Positions 5,221 through 11,221 of a stretch of 11,221 nucleotides of DNA are shown piece by piece. The notes beneath the pieces are model-generated. The model had not been told where the DNA came from, did no database searches, and saw only the letters and a program-made list of their open reading frames with translations. Every line of letters begins with the position of its first letter. Positions within the stretch are counted from its first letter, which is position 1. The position numbers and the translations under genes were made by a program. The stretch is taken from positions 1-11,221 of the forward strand of contig JAHECQ010000097.1 of NCBI GenBank assembly GCA_024641625.1. Direction: 5' to 3'. This stretch comes from Acidimicrobiales bacterium. Lineage in GTDB: Bacteria > Actinomycetota > Acidimicrobiia > Acidimicrobiales > SZUA-35.

Positions 5221-6201
5221 ATGGAAGTTGTCACCACGAAGACTCTGCACATCTTCGCCGGGCGCCACAATCGCGAGCTGACCGAAGCCATCGCGCTCAA
5301 CCTCGGCGTCGGGGTCACCGAAGCGCATCTCAGCCAGTTCGCCAACAGCGAGACGCATTGTCGTTTCGCCGAATCGGTGCGCGGTTCCGATGTGTTCATC
5401 GTCCAGAGCCACGGTGCCCTCGACGGTCGTTCGGTGAACGATGCCATCTTCGAGCATCTGATCATGGTCGATGCAGCTCGGCGCGCCTCGGCCAAACGCA
5501 TCACTGCGGTGATGCCGTTCTACGGCTACGGCCGCCAGGATCGAAAATCGGAAGGTCGCGAGCCGATCACCGCTCGGCTCATTGCCGATCTCTTCGATGC
5601 AGCGGGAGCCTCGCGGCTGGTGTCCATCGACCTCCACAGCGGTCAGATCCAAGGCTTCTTCAATGGGCCGGTCGATCACCTCACTGCCATGCCGGTGCTG
5701 GTCAATCACCTGAGGAGTTACGGCGACAACCTGGTCGTGGTGTCGCCCGACGCCGGTCGGGTGAAGGTCGCCGAGCGATATGCACAGCAACTGCATGCCG
5801 ACCTCGCCATCGTCCACAAGCGCCGCCTGAAGGGCCTGAAGAACGCAGTCGAAGCCAAGGACGTCGTTGGTGAGGTCGAGGGTCGTGACTGTGTCCTGAT
5901 CGACGACATGATCGACACAGCGGGCACCATCTGTTCCGCCGCTGAGTTGTTGGTCGAGCGGGGCGCCCGCTCGGTGAGTGCTGCCGCCACCCACGGTGTG
6001 TTCAGCGGTCCCGCTGTCGATCGACTGAAGAACTCGGTATTGGACAAGGTGATCGTCACCGACACCCTGCCGATGCCGCCCGAGAAGCAGTTCGACAAGC
6101 TCATCGTGTTGTCGGTGGCGCCCCTCATCGCCGATGCCATTCGGGCGGTCTTCGAGGACACGTCCGTCAGCCGAATCTTCGACGGCCAGAATCACAGCTG
6201 A
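5221..6201 (+). CDS. prs: Ribose-phosphate pyrophosphokinase (PRPP synthetase)
   Basis: This 326-residue protein transfers pyrophosphate from ATP to ribose 5-phosphate, giving PRPP for purine, pyrimidine, histidine, tryptophan and NAD synthesis. Visible marks are ESVRGSDVFIVQS, PFYGYGRQDRK at about 99-109 with the ATP-binding RQDRK at 105-109, SIDLHSGQIQGFF with His139, VVSPDAGRVKVAERYA, and the PRPP loop VLIDDMIDTAGT at 225-236. Two usually conserved spots differ: FSDGE reads FANSE, and the SPD-x-GG stretch reads SPDAGR. Such changes also occur in functional class I relatives, so I still expect activity. GGGGAG (5208-5213) lies 7 bases before ATG 5221. It follows the GlmU-like gene, the classic glmU-prs pair, but a hairpin between them suggests separate transcription. 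Confidence 0.95.
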   Translation: MEVVTTKTLHIFAGRHNRELTEAIALNLGVGVTEAHLSQFANSETHCRFAESVRGSDVFIVQSHGALDGRSVNDAIFEHLIMVDAARRASAKRITAVMPFYGYGRQDRKSEGREPITARLIADLFDAAGASRLVSIDLHSGQIQGFFNGPVDHLTAMPVLVNHLRSYGDNLVVVSPDAGRVKVAERYAQQLHADLAIVHKRRLKGLKNAVEAKDVVGEVEGRDCVLIDDMIDTAGTICSAAELLVERGARSVSAAATHGVFSGPAVDRLKNSVLDKVIVTDTLPMPPEKQFDKLIVLSVAPLIADAIRAVFEDTSVSRIFDGQNHS

Positions 6202-6224
6202 GACTTCTCGGTCGGTGGCGCTGT

Positions 6225-6260
6225 GGTCACGGTTGAGTTCGACACGGTGACCGTTAGCCT
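6225..6260 (+). promoter_or_regulatory. Candidate rplY promoter with flanking inverted repeat
   Basis: TTGAGT (6233-6238) and TAGCCT (6255-6260) are 16 bases apart, a good match to the TTGACA/TANNNT pattern. GGTCAC (6225-6230) and GTGACC (6247-6252) form an inverted repeat on either side of the -35, so a regulator could act here. The transcript start would fall near 6267. Confidence 0.45.
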
Positions 6261-6270
6261 TCCGTGGTTG

Positions 6271-6293
6271 GACGTTCGGGACCTTCGAACGTC
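6271..6293 (+). promoter_or_regulatory. Leader hairpin upstream of rplY
   Basis: GACGTTCG (6271-6278) and CGAACGTC (6286-6293) are perfect 8-base complements around a 7-base loop. The hairpin sits between the candidate promoter and the ribosome binding site GAGGA (6318-6322). It would be near the very 5' end of the rplY message. It could be an attenuator, a protein-binding element or a stabilising 5' stem. Confidence 0.5.
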
Positions 6294-6327
6294 GGAATTC
6301 TGATTACTGCATCTTTCGAGGATCGCC

Positions 6328-6993
6328 ATGAACAGCGTCGTGAAGGCAACAACCGGTCGAGATCTCGGCACTCGTCCCTCCCGCCGTATGCGGGACGAGG
6401 GCAACCTGCCGGGGGTGATCTACGGCCGGGGCGCAGAACCCAAGCCGGTCCAGGTCGTGTACTCGGAGCTGCGTGATGCCCTCCAGGGCGACGCCGGCCT
6501 CAATACCGTGTTCACACTCGAGGTCGACGGCGTCCCCGAGACGGTGATCGTCCGTGACATCCAGCGTGACCCCATCAAGCGCCGGGTCACGCACGCCGAC
6601 TTCATGCGAGTCGAGCTCGACACTCCCATCACCGTGACCGTCCCCGTCGAGCTCACCGGTGTGTCAGCCACGGTGGCCGACGCCGGCGCCCTGGTCGAAC
6701 AGAAGTTGTTCTCGGTCAAGGTGCGGGCCACCCCCCGGGCCATTCCCGCGTCCATTCGGGCCGATATCTCCAATCTGACGATGGACTCTCGCCTGGCCAT
6801 CGGCGACCTCAAGCTGCCCGACGGGGTCACCACCCTGGCCGCTGATCGCATCACTGTCGCTGCGCCGGTCGGCACCCGCGCCTCTCGCATGGGTGTCGGC
6901 GAACTGGGCGAGGACGAGATGCTCGAGGAGACCGAGACCGAGGGCGAAGCGGTCGAGGACGGCGACGCAGCCGAGACCTCGGACGACGAGTAG
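6328..6993 (+). CDS. rplY: 50S ribosomal protein L25/general stress protein Ctc
   Basis: The protein has 221 residues, the long Ctc (TL5) form with two domains. The N-terminal 5S rRNA-binding domain shows GTRPSRRMRDEGNLPGVIYG, VFTLEVDG and VIVRDIQRDPIKRRVTHADF. The C-terminal beta domain follows from about residue 97 (ITVTVPVELTG) to about 180. The last 35 or so residues are almost all Glu, Asp, Ala, Thr and Gly, an acidic tail common in actinobacteria. It binds 5S rRNA in the central protuberance of the 50S subunit. ATG 6328 is 5 bases after GAGGA, which decides the start. It has its own promoter candidate and leader hairpin. Position between prs and pth is the usual one in this phylum, and pth follows after 11 bases, so the two are likely co-transcribed. 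Confidence 0.95.
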   Translation: MNSVVKATTGRDLGTRPSRRMRDEGNLPGVIYGRGAEPKPVQVVYSELRDALQGDAGLNTVFTLEVDGVPETVIVRDIQRDPIKRRVTHADFMRVELDTPITVTVPVELTGVSATVADAGALVEQKLFSVKVRATPRAIPASIRADISNLTMDSRLAIGDLKLPDGVTTLAADRITVAAPVGTRASRMGVGELGEDEMLEETETEGEAVEDGDAAETSDDE

Positions 6994-7004
6994 ACGAATC
7001 GATC

Positions 7005-7637
7005 GTGTCCCTTCTGGCCCGACGAGCAGGGGAGCCGGCGCGCAAGGGCACGCCCTCTGACTACCTCGTCGTCGGGTTGGGGAACCCGGGACCGGAGTTC
7101 GAACACACGCGCCACAACGTCGGGGCCGAGTGCGTGATGCTGCTGGCCTCGCGTCACGGTACCAAGCTGTCGAAATCCAAGGAGCGCGCCCTCGTCGGCG
7201 AGATCGTCCTGGGCGACAAGCGAGTTGCGTTGGCGTTCCCTCAGACCTACATGAACAACTCCGGTGAATCCGTTCGGTTGCTGGCGCGTCGGTTCGGCAT
7301 CGAGGACGGCAGTCAACTGATCGTGGTGCACGACGAGCTCGACCTCGATGTCGGTCGGCTGAAACTCAAGCAGGGTGGGGGGATGGCCGGCCACAACGGC
7401 CTCAAGTCGATCACTCAACACGTCGGAACCACCGACTTCGCCCGCCTGCGCATCGGCGTCGGCAAGCCGCCGGCATCGCAGGCAGGGCGCGATTTCGTGC
7501 TGCGGCGAGCGGGCAAGGCCGAACAGCAGCACCTCGATGTGGCGCTCGAGCGGTCGGCCGATGCCGTCGAGCTGCTGGTGGCCGAAGGTGTCGATGCCGC
7601 GATGGCAGTCGTCAACCGTCGACCAGACGAGACCTGA
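7005..7637 (+). CDS. pth: Peptidyl-tRNA hydrolase
   Basis: This 210-residue enzyme releases peptides from peptidyl-tRNA that drops off ribosomes, allowing tRNA reuse. All known active-site positions of bacterial Pth are present with the right spacing: Asn27 in VVGLGNPG, catalytic His37 in TRHNVG, Asn84 in TYMNNSG, Asp110 in VVHDELDLDVGRLKLKQGGG and Asn131 in AGHNGLKSI. About 17 extra N-terminal residues (MSLLARRAGEPARKGTP) precede the fold. The GTG at 7005 is the only plausible start before DYLVVGLG; the ribosome binding site is weak, so translation may depend on rplY, whose stop is 11 bases away. The following gene begins 2 bases after the stop. Confidence 0.95.
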   Translation: MSLLARRAGEPARKGTPSDYLVVGLGNPGPEFEHTRHNVGAECVMLLASRHGTKLSKSKERALVGEIVLGDKRVALAFPQTYMNNSGESVRLLARRFGIEDGSQLIVVHDELDLDVGRLKLKQGGGMAGHNGLKSITQHVGTTDFARLRIGVGKPPASQAGRDFVLRRAGKAEQQHLDVALERSADAVELLVAEGVDAAMAVVNRRPDET

Positions 7638-7639
7638 GC

Positions 7640-8530
7640 ATGGCCGCCAAGCGTTTGGCCGCCCTGGTCGGAGCGCTGTTGCTCGTCCTGGGTGCGGTGG
7701 CGCTTCGGAACTTCCTCGACAACGACGGCCGGGTCAGCCTCGGGCGGTCGGCTGTCCCGGTGGTCTGCGATCCGATCGTGTTCGAGGCCTGCAAGGCGGC
7801 GTTCCCGGACGCCTCGGTCGAACAGGAACGGCCGGGCGAGACCCTTGACCGGCTGCTGTCGTCGCCGGCGCCTGAGCCCACCGTGTGGGTCACCGCCGAT
7901 GTCTGGCTCGAGATCCTGGCCAGCGAGAGTGCCCGCACCAGGGTGACCGATCCGGTGGGTGACGCCACGAAGCTCGCCGGCACCGATCTCGCACTGGCCG
8001 CGGTCGAGGGCCGGGCACAATGTGTCGAACTCTCGTGGAGCTGCCTGGCCGAGGGGGGAGCAGAGGGCGGAGGACTCGAGCTCGGCTACGAGCACGCCGA
8101 CAGCACGGTCGGCATCCTCACTCGGTCCGATTTGATCGCCGCTCACTTCGGACGGACCGACTTCGACAACCAAGACCTCGAGTCGCCCGAGTTCGGTTCG
8201 TGGTGGACCAAGATGCAACGGAGTCTCCGGGTGCCTTCACAGGGCACAGCGTTCGTCACCCTGGTGGTGAAGAAGGGTGAACTCGATGTGGCGCCCGTGC
8301 CCGCCGCCCTGACCGCAGCCAACAGCAGAGGAGGCGTCGACGTGGTGCTCCCCGTCGATCATGGGCGGGCCATCACCATCGTGGCGGCATCGGTCGCCGG
8401 CGCGCGGCTCGATGTCGGTGATCTCGCCGAGCGGCTCACCGATACCGGATGGCTCGCTCCCTCGGCGATCACTCCCGACCCCGATGCGGTGGTGGATGCG
8501 GGTGTGCTCCAAGCGTTGCGCAAGCGGTAG
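7640..8530 (+). CDS. Membrane-anchored solute-binding-like protein of unknown function
   Basis: The protein has 296 residues. A single hydrophobic stretch at about 6-22 after KR looks like a signal anchor or uncleaved signal peptide; no lipobox is seen. The rest has the rhythm of a periplasmic solute-binding fold. It resembles the N-terminal domain of the next protein: PEPTVWVTADVW (78-89) matches PRPVIWSPASSAW there, both followed by a VGDxxxxxxxTxLxxA stretch, and HADSTVGILTRSDLIAAHFG matches the SPNFSTSGLSALIAQTYAAAG region. I infer a common origin by duplication. Cysteines 43, 51 and two more in QCVELSWSC could form disulfides outside the cell. It starts 2 bases after pth with no clear ribosome binding site, so it probably depends on pth translation. 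The ligand is unknown, and no transporter membrane or ATPase gene is visible nearby. Confidence 0.6.
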   Translation: MAAKRLAALVGALLLVLGAVALRNFLDNDGRVSLGRSAVPVVCDPIVFEACKAAFPDASVEQERPGETLDRLLSSPAPEPTVWVTADVWLEILASESARTRVTDPVGDATKLAGTDLALAAVEGRAQCVELSWSCLAEGGAEGGGLELGYEHADSTVGILTRSDLIAAHFGRTDFDNQDLESPEFGSWWTKMQRSLRVPSQGTAFVTLVVKKGELDVAPVPAALTAANSRGGVDVVLPVDHGRAITIVAASVAGARLDVGDLAERLTDTGWLAPSAITPDPDAVVDAGVLQALRKR

Positions 8531-8531
8531 C

Positions 8532-8537
8532 TAGGAT
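8532..8537 (+). promoter_or_regulatory. TAGGAT before the VWA gene: ribosome binding site or leaderless -10
   Basis: AGGA (8533-8536) lies 7 bases before ATG 8544 and is a reasonable ribosome binding site. The hexamer TAGGAT also fits TANNNT and ends 6 bases before the ATG, the spacing of a leaderless promoter. No -35 is seen, which favours the ribosome binding site reading. Confidence 0.4.
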
Positions 8538-8543
8538 CGCCCC

Positions 8544-10349
8544 ATGTCGACACGTCTCGGGCTGCTCCTGGTTTTCGTCGTGGCCATGAGCCTGGCCGCC
8601 TGCTCGTTCTCGACCGCCGGCGAGAGCGACGACCTGACCGATCCCGGGGACTGCATCACCGTCGACCTTGCGGTGTCGTCGGAGAAGATCCAGCTGATGA
8701 CCGAGATGGCCCAGGAGTTCAACCAGGCCGACAACTCGGTCAGCGGCACCTGCGTCTTCGCCCGGGCCCAGTCCAAGGCGTCGGGTCTCGGCGCACAACT
8801 CCTGGCTTCTGAGTGGGATGAGTTGTCCGACGGCCCCCGTCCGGTGATCTGGTCGCCGGCCTCCAGTGCCTGGGGTGCGGTGGTCAACCAACGCCTGAGC
8901 GACGCAGGCCGACCGGAGATCGTCGGCGACGGTGTTCCGTTCATGGTCACGCCACTGGTGATCGCGATGCCGGAGACCATGGCCTCTGCCCTGGGGTGGC
9001 CCGAGGCCGACATCGGCTGGACCGACATCCTCGCGCTGGCCACCAGCGAAGATGGGTGGAGCGCCTACGGCCATCCCGAGTGGGGCGAGTTCCGCCTGGG
9101 CAAGACCAGTCCGAACTTCTCCACCAGCGGGCTGTCGGCCCTGATCGCCCAGACCTACGCAGCTGCGGGCAAGACCGAGAACCTCAGCCTCGAGGATCTG
9201 CGCCGCCCGGCGGTGATCGAGTTCGGTGCCGGCGTCGAGTCCGCCGTGGTGCACTACGGCGACACCACGCTCACCTTCCTCAACAACTGGTACCGGGCCG
9301 ACACCCGAGGGAGCGCCCTCGGCTACGTGGCGGCGGCCGCCGTCGAGGAGAAGTCGGTCATCGACTACAACCGCGGTGATCCCGACGGCAAGCTCGACGC
9401 CGGCGAGGTGGCCCGTCCTCCCCGGGAACCCCTGGTGGCCATCTATCCCAAGGAAGGCACGCTCTACTCCGACAATCCGCTGTTCATCCTGAACGCCGAC
9501 TGGGTCAGCGACGATGAGCAGGCGGCGGCCCAGCTGTTCGTCGACTTCGCCCAAACCGAGGCCAACCAGCGAAAGGTGCTCGAGTTCGGCTTCCGTCCGG
9601 GGAACCCCTCGGTGGCCCTGGCCGACCCCATCTCGCCGGCGTTCGGCGTCGATCCGACGCAACCCTCCGATCTGCTCGAGGTGCCCTCGCCCCAGGTCAT
9701 GACCACGTTGCTCGACCTGTGGCGCAACCAGCGCAAGGGCGCTCAGGTGACGCTGCTACTCGACGTCTCGGGTTCGATGGGGGAGATCGGTGACCCCGAG
9801 ACGGGCGACTCGAAGTTGTTGCTGGCCAAACGGGCCATCGAGTCGTCGCTCGATGAGTTCTCCGACAACGACCAGATCAGTCTCTCGACGTTCACCCTCG
9901 ACGATTTCACCGGTGAAACCCTCATCGTCGACGTGGTACCGATGGGCCCGGCCTCAGCCAACATCGCCCGAATCCGTAGTGCGCTCCAGGTCCTGGATGC
10001 CCAGTCGGGCACCCCGTTGTACGAAGCCACGCAACGCCTCTACGAGCAGCGCCTCGCCGAGTTCGACCCCGATCTCATCAACGCCCTGGTCATCTTGTCC
10101 GACGGTGTCAACGACGACGTCGATCCCGGGAACGACAGCAGCCAACTCGACGAGTTGCTGACGTTGCTGTCCCGAGGCAGTGAAGGCGCTCGAAGCCGCC
10201 CGGTGCGGGTCTTCCCCATCGCCTACGGCGCCGACGCCGACTTCGACGTGTTGCGGGCCATCGCGGAAGCGTCGTCGTCGGCCGTCTATGACGCCAGCGA
10301 TCCTCGCTCGATCAACAAGGTCTTCGCCGAAGTGATCTCGAACTTCTGA
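8544..10349 (+). CDS. Lipoprotein with solute-binding and von Willebrand factor A domains
   Basis: The protein has 601 residues. A signal peptide ends in a lipobox, LAAC, with Cys20 as the expected lipid-modified residue, so the protein should sit on the outer face of the membrane. Residues about 35-370 resemble the type-2 extracellular solute-binding (molybdate/sulfate-binding-like) family: VDLAVSSEKIQLMTEMAQEFN, PRPVIWSPASSAW, GWTDILALATSEDGWSAYGHPEWG, LVAIYPKEGTLYSDNPLFIL. Residues about 400-595 form a VWA domain with a complete MIDAS metal site: DVSGS at 407-411, Thr490 in SGTPLYEAT and Asp520 in ILSDGVND. VWA domains bind protein partners through a divalent metal. The combination is known in actinobacteria as substrate-binding plus VWA proteins of undefined role. 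It follows a stand-alone relative of its own first domain and precedes a membrane protein after 10 bases. A tethered sensor or adhesion scaffold is possible; no function is shown. Confidence 0.85.
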   Translation: MSTRLGLLLVFVVAMSLAACSFSTAGESDDLTDPGDCITVDLAVSSEKIQLMTEMAQEFNQADNSVSGTCVFARAQSKASGLGAQLLASEWDELSDGPRPVIWSPASSAWGAVVNQRLSDAGRPEIVGDGVPFMVTPLVIAMPETMASALGWPEADIGWTDILALATSEDGWSAYGHPEWGEFRLGKTSPNFSTSGLSALIAQTYAAAGKTENLSLEDLRRPAVIEFGAGVESAVVHYGDTTLTFLNNWYRADTRGSALGYVAAAAVEEKSVIDYNRGDPDGKLDAGEVARPPREPLVAIYPKEGTLYSDNPLFILNADWVSDDEQAAAQLFVDFAQTEANQRKVLEFGFRPGNPSVALADPISPAFGVDPTQPSDLLEVPSPQVMTTLLDLWRNQRKGAQVTLLLDVSGSMGEIGDPETGDSKLLLAKRAIESSLDEFSDNDQISLSTFTLDDFTGETLIVDVVPMGPASANIARIRSALQVLDAQSGTPLYEATQRLYEQRLAEFDPDLINALVILSDGVNDDVDPGNDSSQLDELLTLLSRGSEGARSRPVRVFPIAYGADADFDVLRAIAEASSSAVYDASDPRSINKVFAEVISNF

Positions 10350-10359
10350 TGGTCGCTCG

Positions 10360-11091
10360 ATGACTCTGCGCGACCGTCTCCTCACCAAGCCGGTGGCCGA
10401 GGCCATGATGAGCCCCAGTGGCATCCTGCTGGCCGGTGCCGGAGCAGCGGTCGGGGTGGCCATCGGTGCGGGCGCAGCCGTGGCCGTCGGAGCCGCGGCC
10501 GTGGTGTGGGCGGCCAGGGTTGCGGTCGCGGTGCCCCGGGGCCCGCGGCGTGAACGTATCGACCGCAAGGCCGTCTCGGGCCCGTGGCAGGCGTTCGTCG
10601 ACGAGGCGCTGGCTGCCCAGCGTCGTTTCCAGGCCGCGGTCGAACGCACGAGACAAGGCCCTCTTCGCGACCGCATGGCCTCCTTCGGCGAGCGGATCGA
10701 CGAGTTCGTTCGGCACAGCTACGACGTGGCGCGCAGCGGGCAGGCACTGACCGAAGCTCGTGCGGGTATCGAGGTCGAGGCGATCACCCGCGATCTTCAT
10801 CGCGTGACCGGGGGCCACAACATCGAGGAGGTCCCCGAGGGCACGTCTCGGTCGGCGGCGATTGCCCTGCTCGCTCAGCTCCAGTCGGCCCAGCGCCTCG
10901 ACGAGACCATTGCCACCACCTACGACCGATTGGTGCTGCTCGATGCTCGCCTCGACGAGATCGTCACGCGATCGATCGAACTGTCGGTGACCGGGAACGA
11001 CCTCGGCTCGCTCGGTTCGGTCGAGAGCGAGCTGATCGACGTGGTCGACGAGATGGAAGCGGTTCGCCAAGCGGTGGCCGAGACGGCCTGA
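10360..11091 (+). CDS. Unrecognised membrane protein with glycine-rich segment and helical tail
   Basis: I do not recognise this 243-residue protein. Residues about 20-58 form one long or two closely packed membrane helices dense in Gly and Ala (GAGAAVGVAIGAGAAVAVGAA), a glycine-zipper pattern suited to helix packing or oligomer formation. A basic patch (RGPRRERIDRK) follows, which by the positive-inside rule would place the rest in the cytoplasm. Residues about 75-243 are almost free of proline and rich in Ala, Glu, Arg and Leu, as in a helical bundle or coiled coil (FVDEALAAQRRFQAAVERTR, LLAQLQSAQRLDETIATTYDRL, ESELIDVVDEMEAVRQAVAET). The ATG at 10360 is 10 bases after the VWA gene and lacks a clear ribosome binding site, so the two are likely co-expressed. 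It could relay a signal from the surface VWA lipoprotein to a cytoplasmic partner; that is inference. Confidence 0.7.
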   Translation: MTLRDRLLTKPVAEAMMSPSGILLAGAGAAVGVAIGAGAAVAVGAAAVVWAARVAVAVPRGPRRERIDRKAVSGPWQAFVDEALAAQRRFQAAVERTRQGPLRDRMASFGERIDEFVRHSYDVARSGQALTEARAGIEVEAITRDLHRVTGGHNIEEVPEGTSRSAAIALLAQLQSAQRLDETIATTYDRLVLLDARLDEIVTRSIELSVTGNDLGSLGSVESELIDVVDEMEAVRQAVAETA

Positions 11092-11164
11092 TTCGACCGT
11101 GCCTCATTCGACCGTGCCTCATTCGACAGTGCCTGATTCGACCGTGCCTGATTCGACCGTGGGT
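11090..11164. repeat. Five 15-bp direct tandem repeats
   Basis: Units start at 11090, 11105, 11120, 11135 and 11150 with consensus [GC]ATTCGACCGTGCCT. Unit 3 has CAG for CCG and the last unit ends GGGT. The first unit overlaps the stop codon of the preceding gene, and the array ends 39 bases before the next start codon. The arrangement could be a row of regulator-binding sites or simple slippage. No spacers separate the units. Confidence 0.9.
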
Positions 11165-11191
11165 GATCGCGGCCAATGGCCGGCGAACCAT

Positions 11192-11197
11192 TAGCCT
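11192..11197 (+). promoter_or_regulatory. -10 hexamer of a probable leaderless promoter
   Basis: TAGCCT ends 6 bases before GTG 11204, so transcription is expected to begin at or next to that codon. The same hexamer occurs in the candidate promoters of rplY and bS22. There is no Shine-Dalgarno sequence at a usable distance from the GTG. Confidence 0.45.
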
Positions 11198-11203
11198 CGA
11201 CGG

Positions 11204-11221
11204 GTGAGCTTTCGCACGCTG
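11204..11221 (+). CDS. Start of an unidentified gene (partial)
   Basis: GTG AGC TTT CGC ACG CTG would encode MSFRTL before the window ends. The call rests only on the start codon, the -10 hexamer 6 bases ahead of it and the end of the previous gene 112 bases upstream. Six codons cannot identify a product. Confidence 0.35.

Noticed and set aside
8469..9662. Long open frame on the minus strand opposite the VWA gene
   Set aside because: The plus strand gives a lipoprotein signal, a solute-binding domain and a complete VWA metal site, whereas the minus frame gives no recognisable motif. Long antisense frames are common in GC-rich DNA.
11090..11164. Possible CRISPR-like array
   Set aside because: The units are 15 bp and directly adjacent with no spacers.
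10584..11207. Open frame on the plus strand ending in a repeated LIRPC pentapeptide
   Set aside because: It runs out of frame through the 10360 gene; the pentapeptides come from the 15-bp tandem repeat, whose length is a multiple of three and so keeps any frame open.

Overview
The window is GC-rich and almost fully coding. It has actinobacterial features: frequent GTG starts, short intergenic gaps, TANNNT-type -10 hexamers, a 32-residue bS22 gene, an Rpf-type muralytic enzyme, and the gene order metG-tatD-rpf-ksgA-ispE followed by glmU-like-prs-rplY-pth. As I recall, the same two blocks lie near each other in Mycobacterium tuberculosis (Rv1007c-Rv1011 and Rv1014c-Rv1018c). The shortened Rpf and the degenerate GlmU-like protein point away from mycobacteria, and I would guess an Acidimicrobiia-type lineage. 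That placement is inference only.

Layout. Bases 1-194 hold the 3' end of metG, which overlaps tatD (181-969). An inverted repeat and a possible promoter (978-1018) precede rpf (1027-1872). ksgA (about 1893-2741) and ispE (2738-3475) follow with almost no spacing. A strong hairpin (3504-3536) separates ispE from bS22, the only minus-strand gene (3584-3682). A divergent gap of 118 bp leads to tRNA-Gln(TTG) (3801-3876). Then come a GlmU-like gene (3930-5141), a hairpin, prs (5221-6201), a 126-bp gap with a promoter and leader hairpin, rplY (6328-6993) and pth (7005-7637).

The last third is less familiar. It holds a membrane-anchored solute-binding-like protein (7640-8530), a lipoprotein that fuses the same kind of solute-binding domain to a von Willebrand factor A domain with a complete metal site (8544-10349), and a glycine-rich membrane protein with a long helical tail (10360-11091). 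These three appear co-directional with pth and with each other. Five 15-bp tandem repeats (11090-11164) then lead to a probable new gene starting at 11204 with no leader.

Function. The first two thirds support housekeeping work: aminoacylation, ribosome maturation and recycling (KsgA, L25, bS22, Pth), PRPP synthesis, MEP-pathway isoprenoid synthesis, and wall remodelling. The most unusual items are the GlmU-like protein, which has lost its acetyltransferase half and most nucleotidyltransferase signatures; the paired solute-binding/VWA surface cassette; and the 15-bp repeat array.
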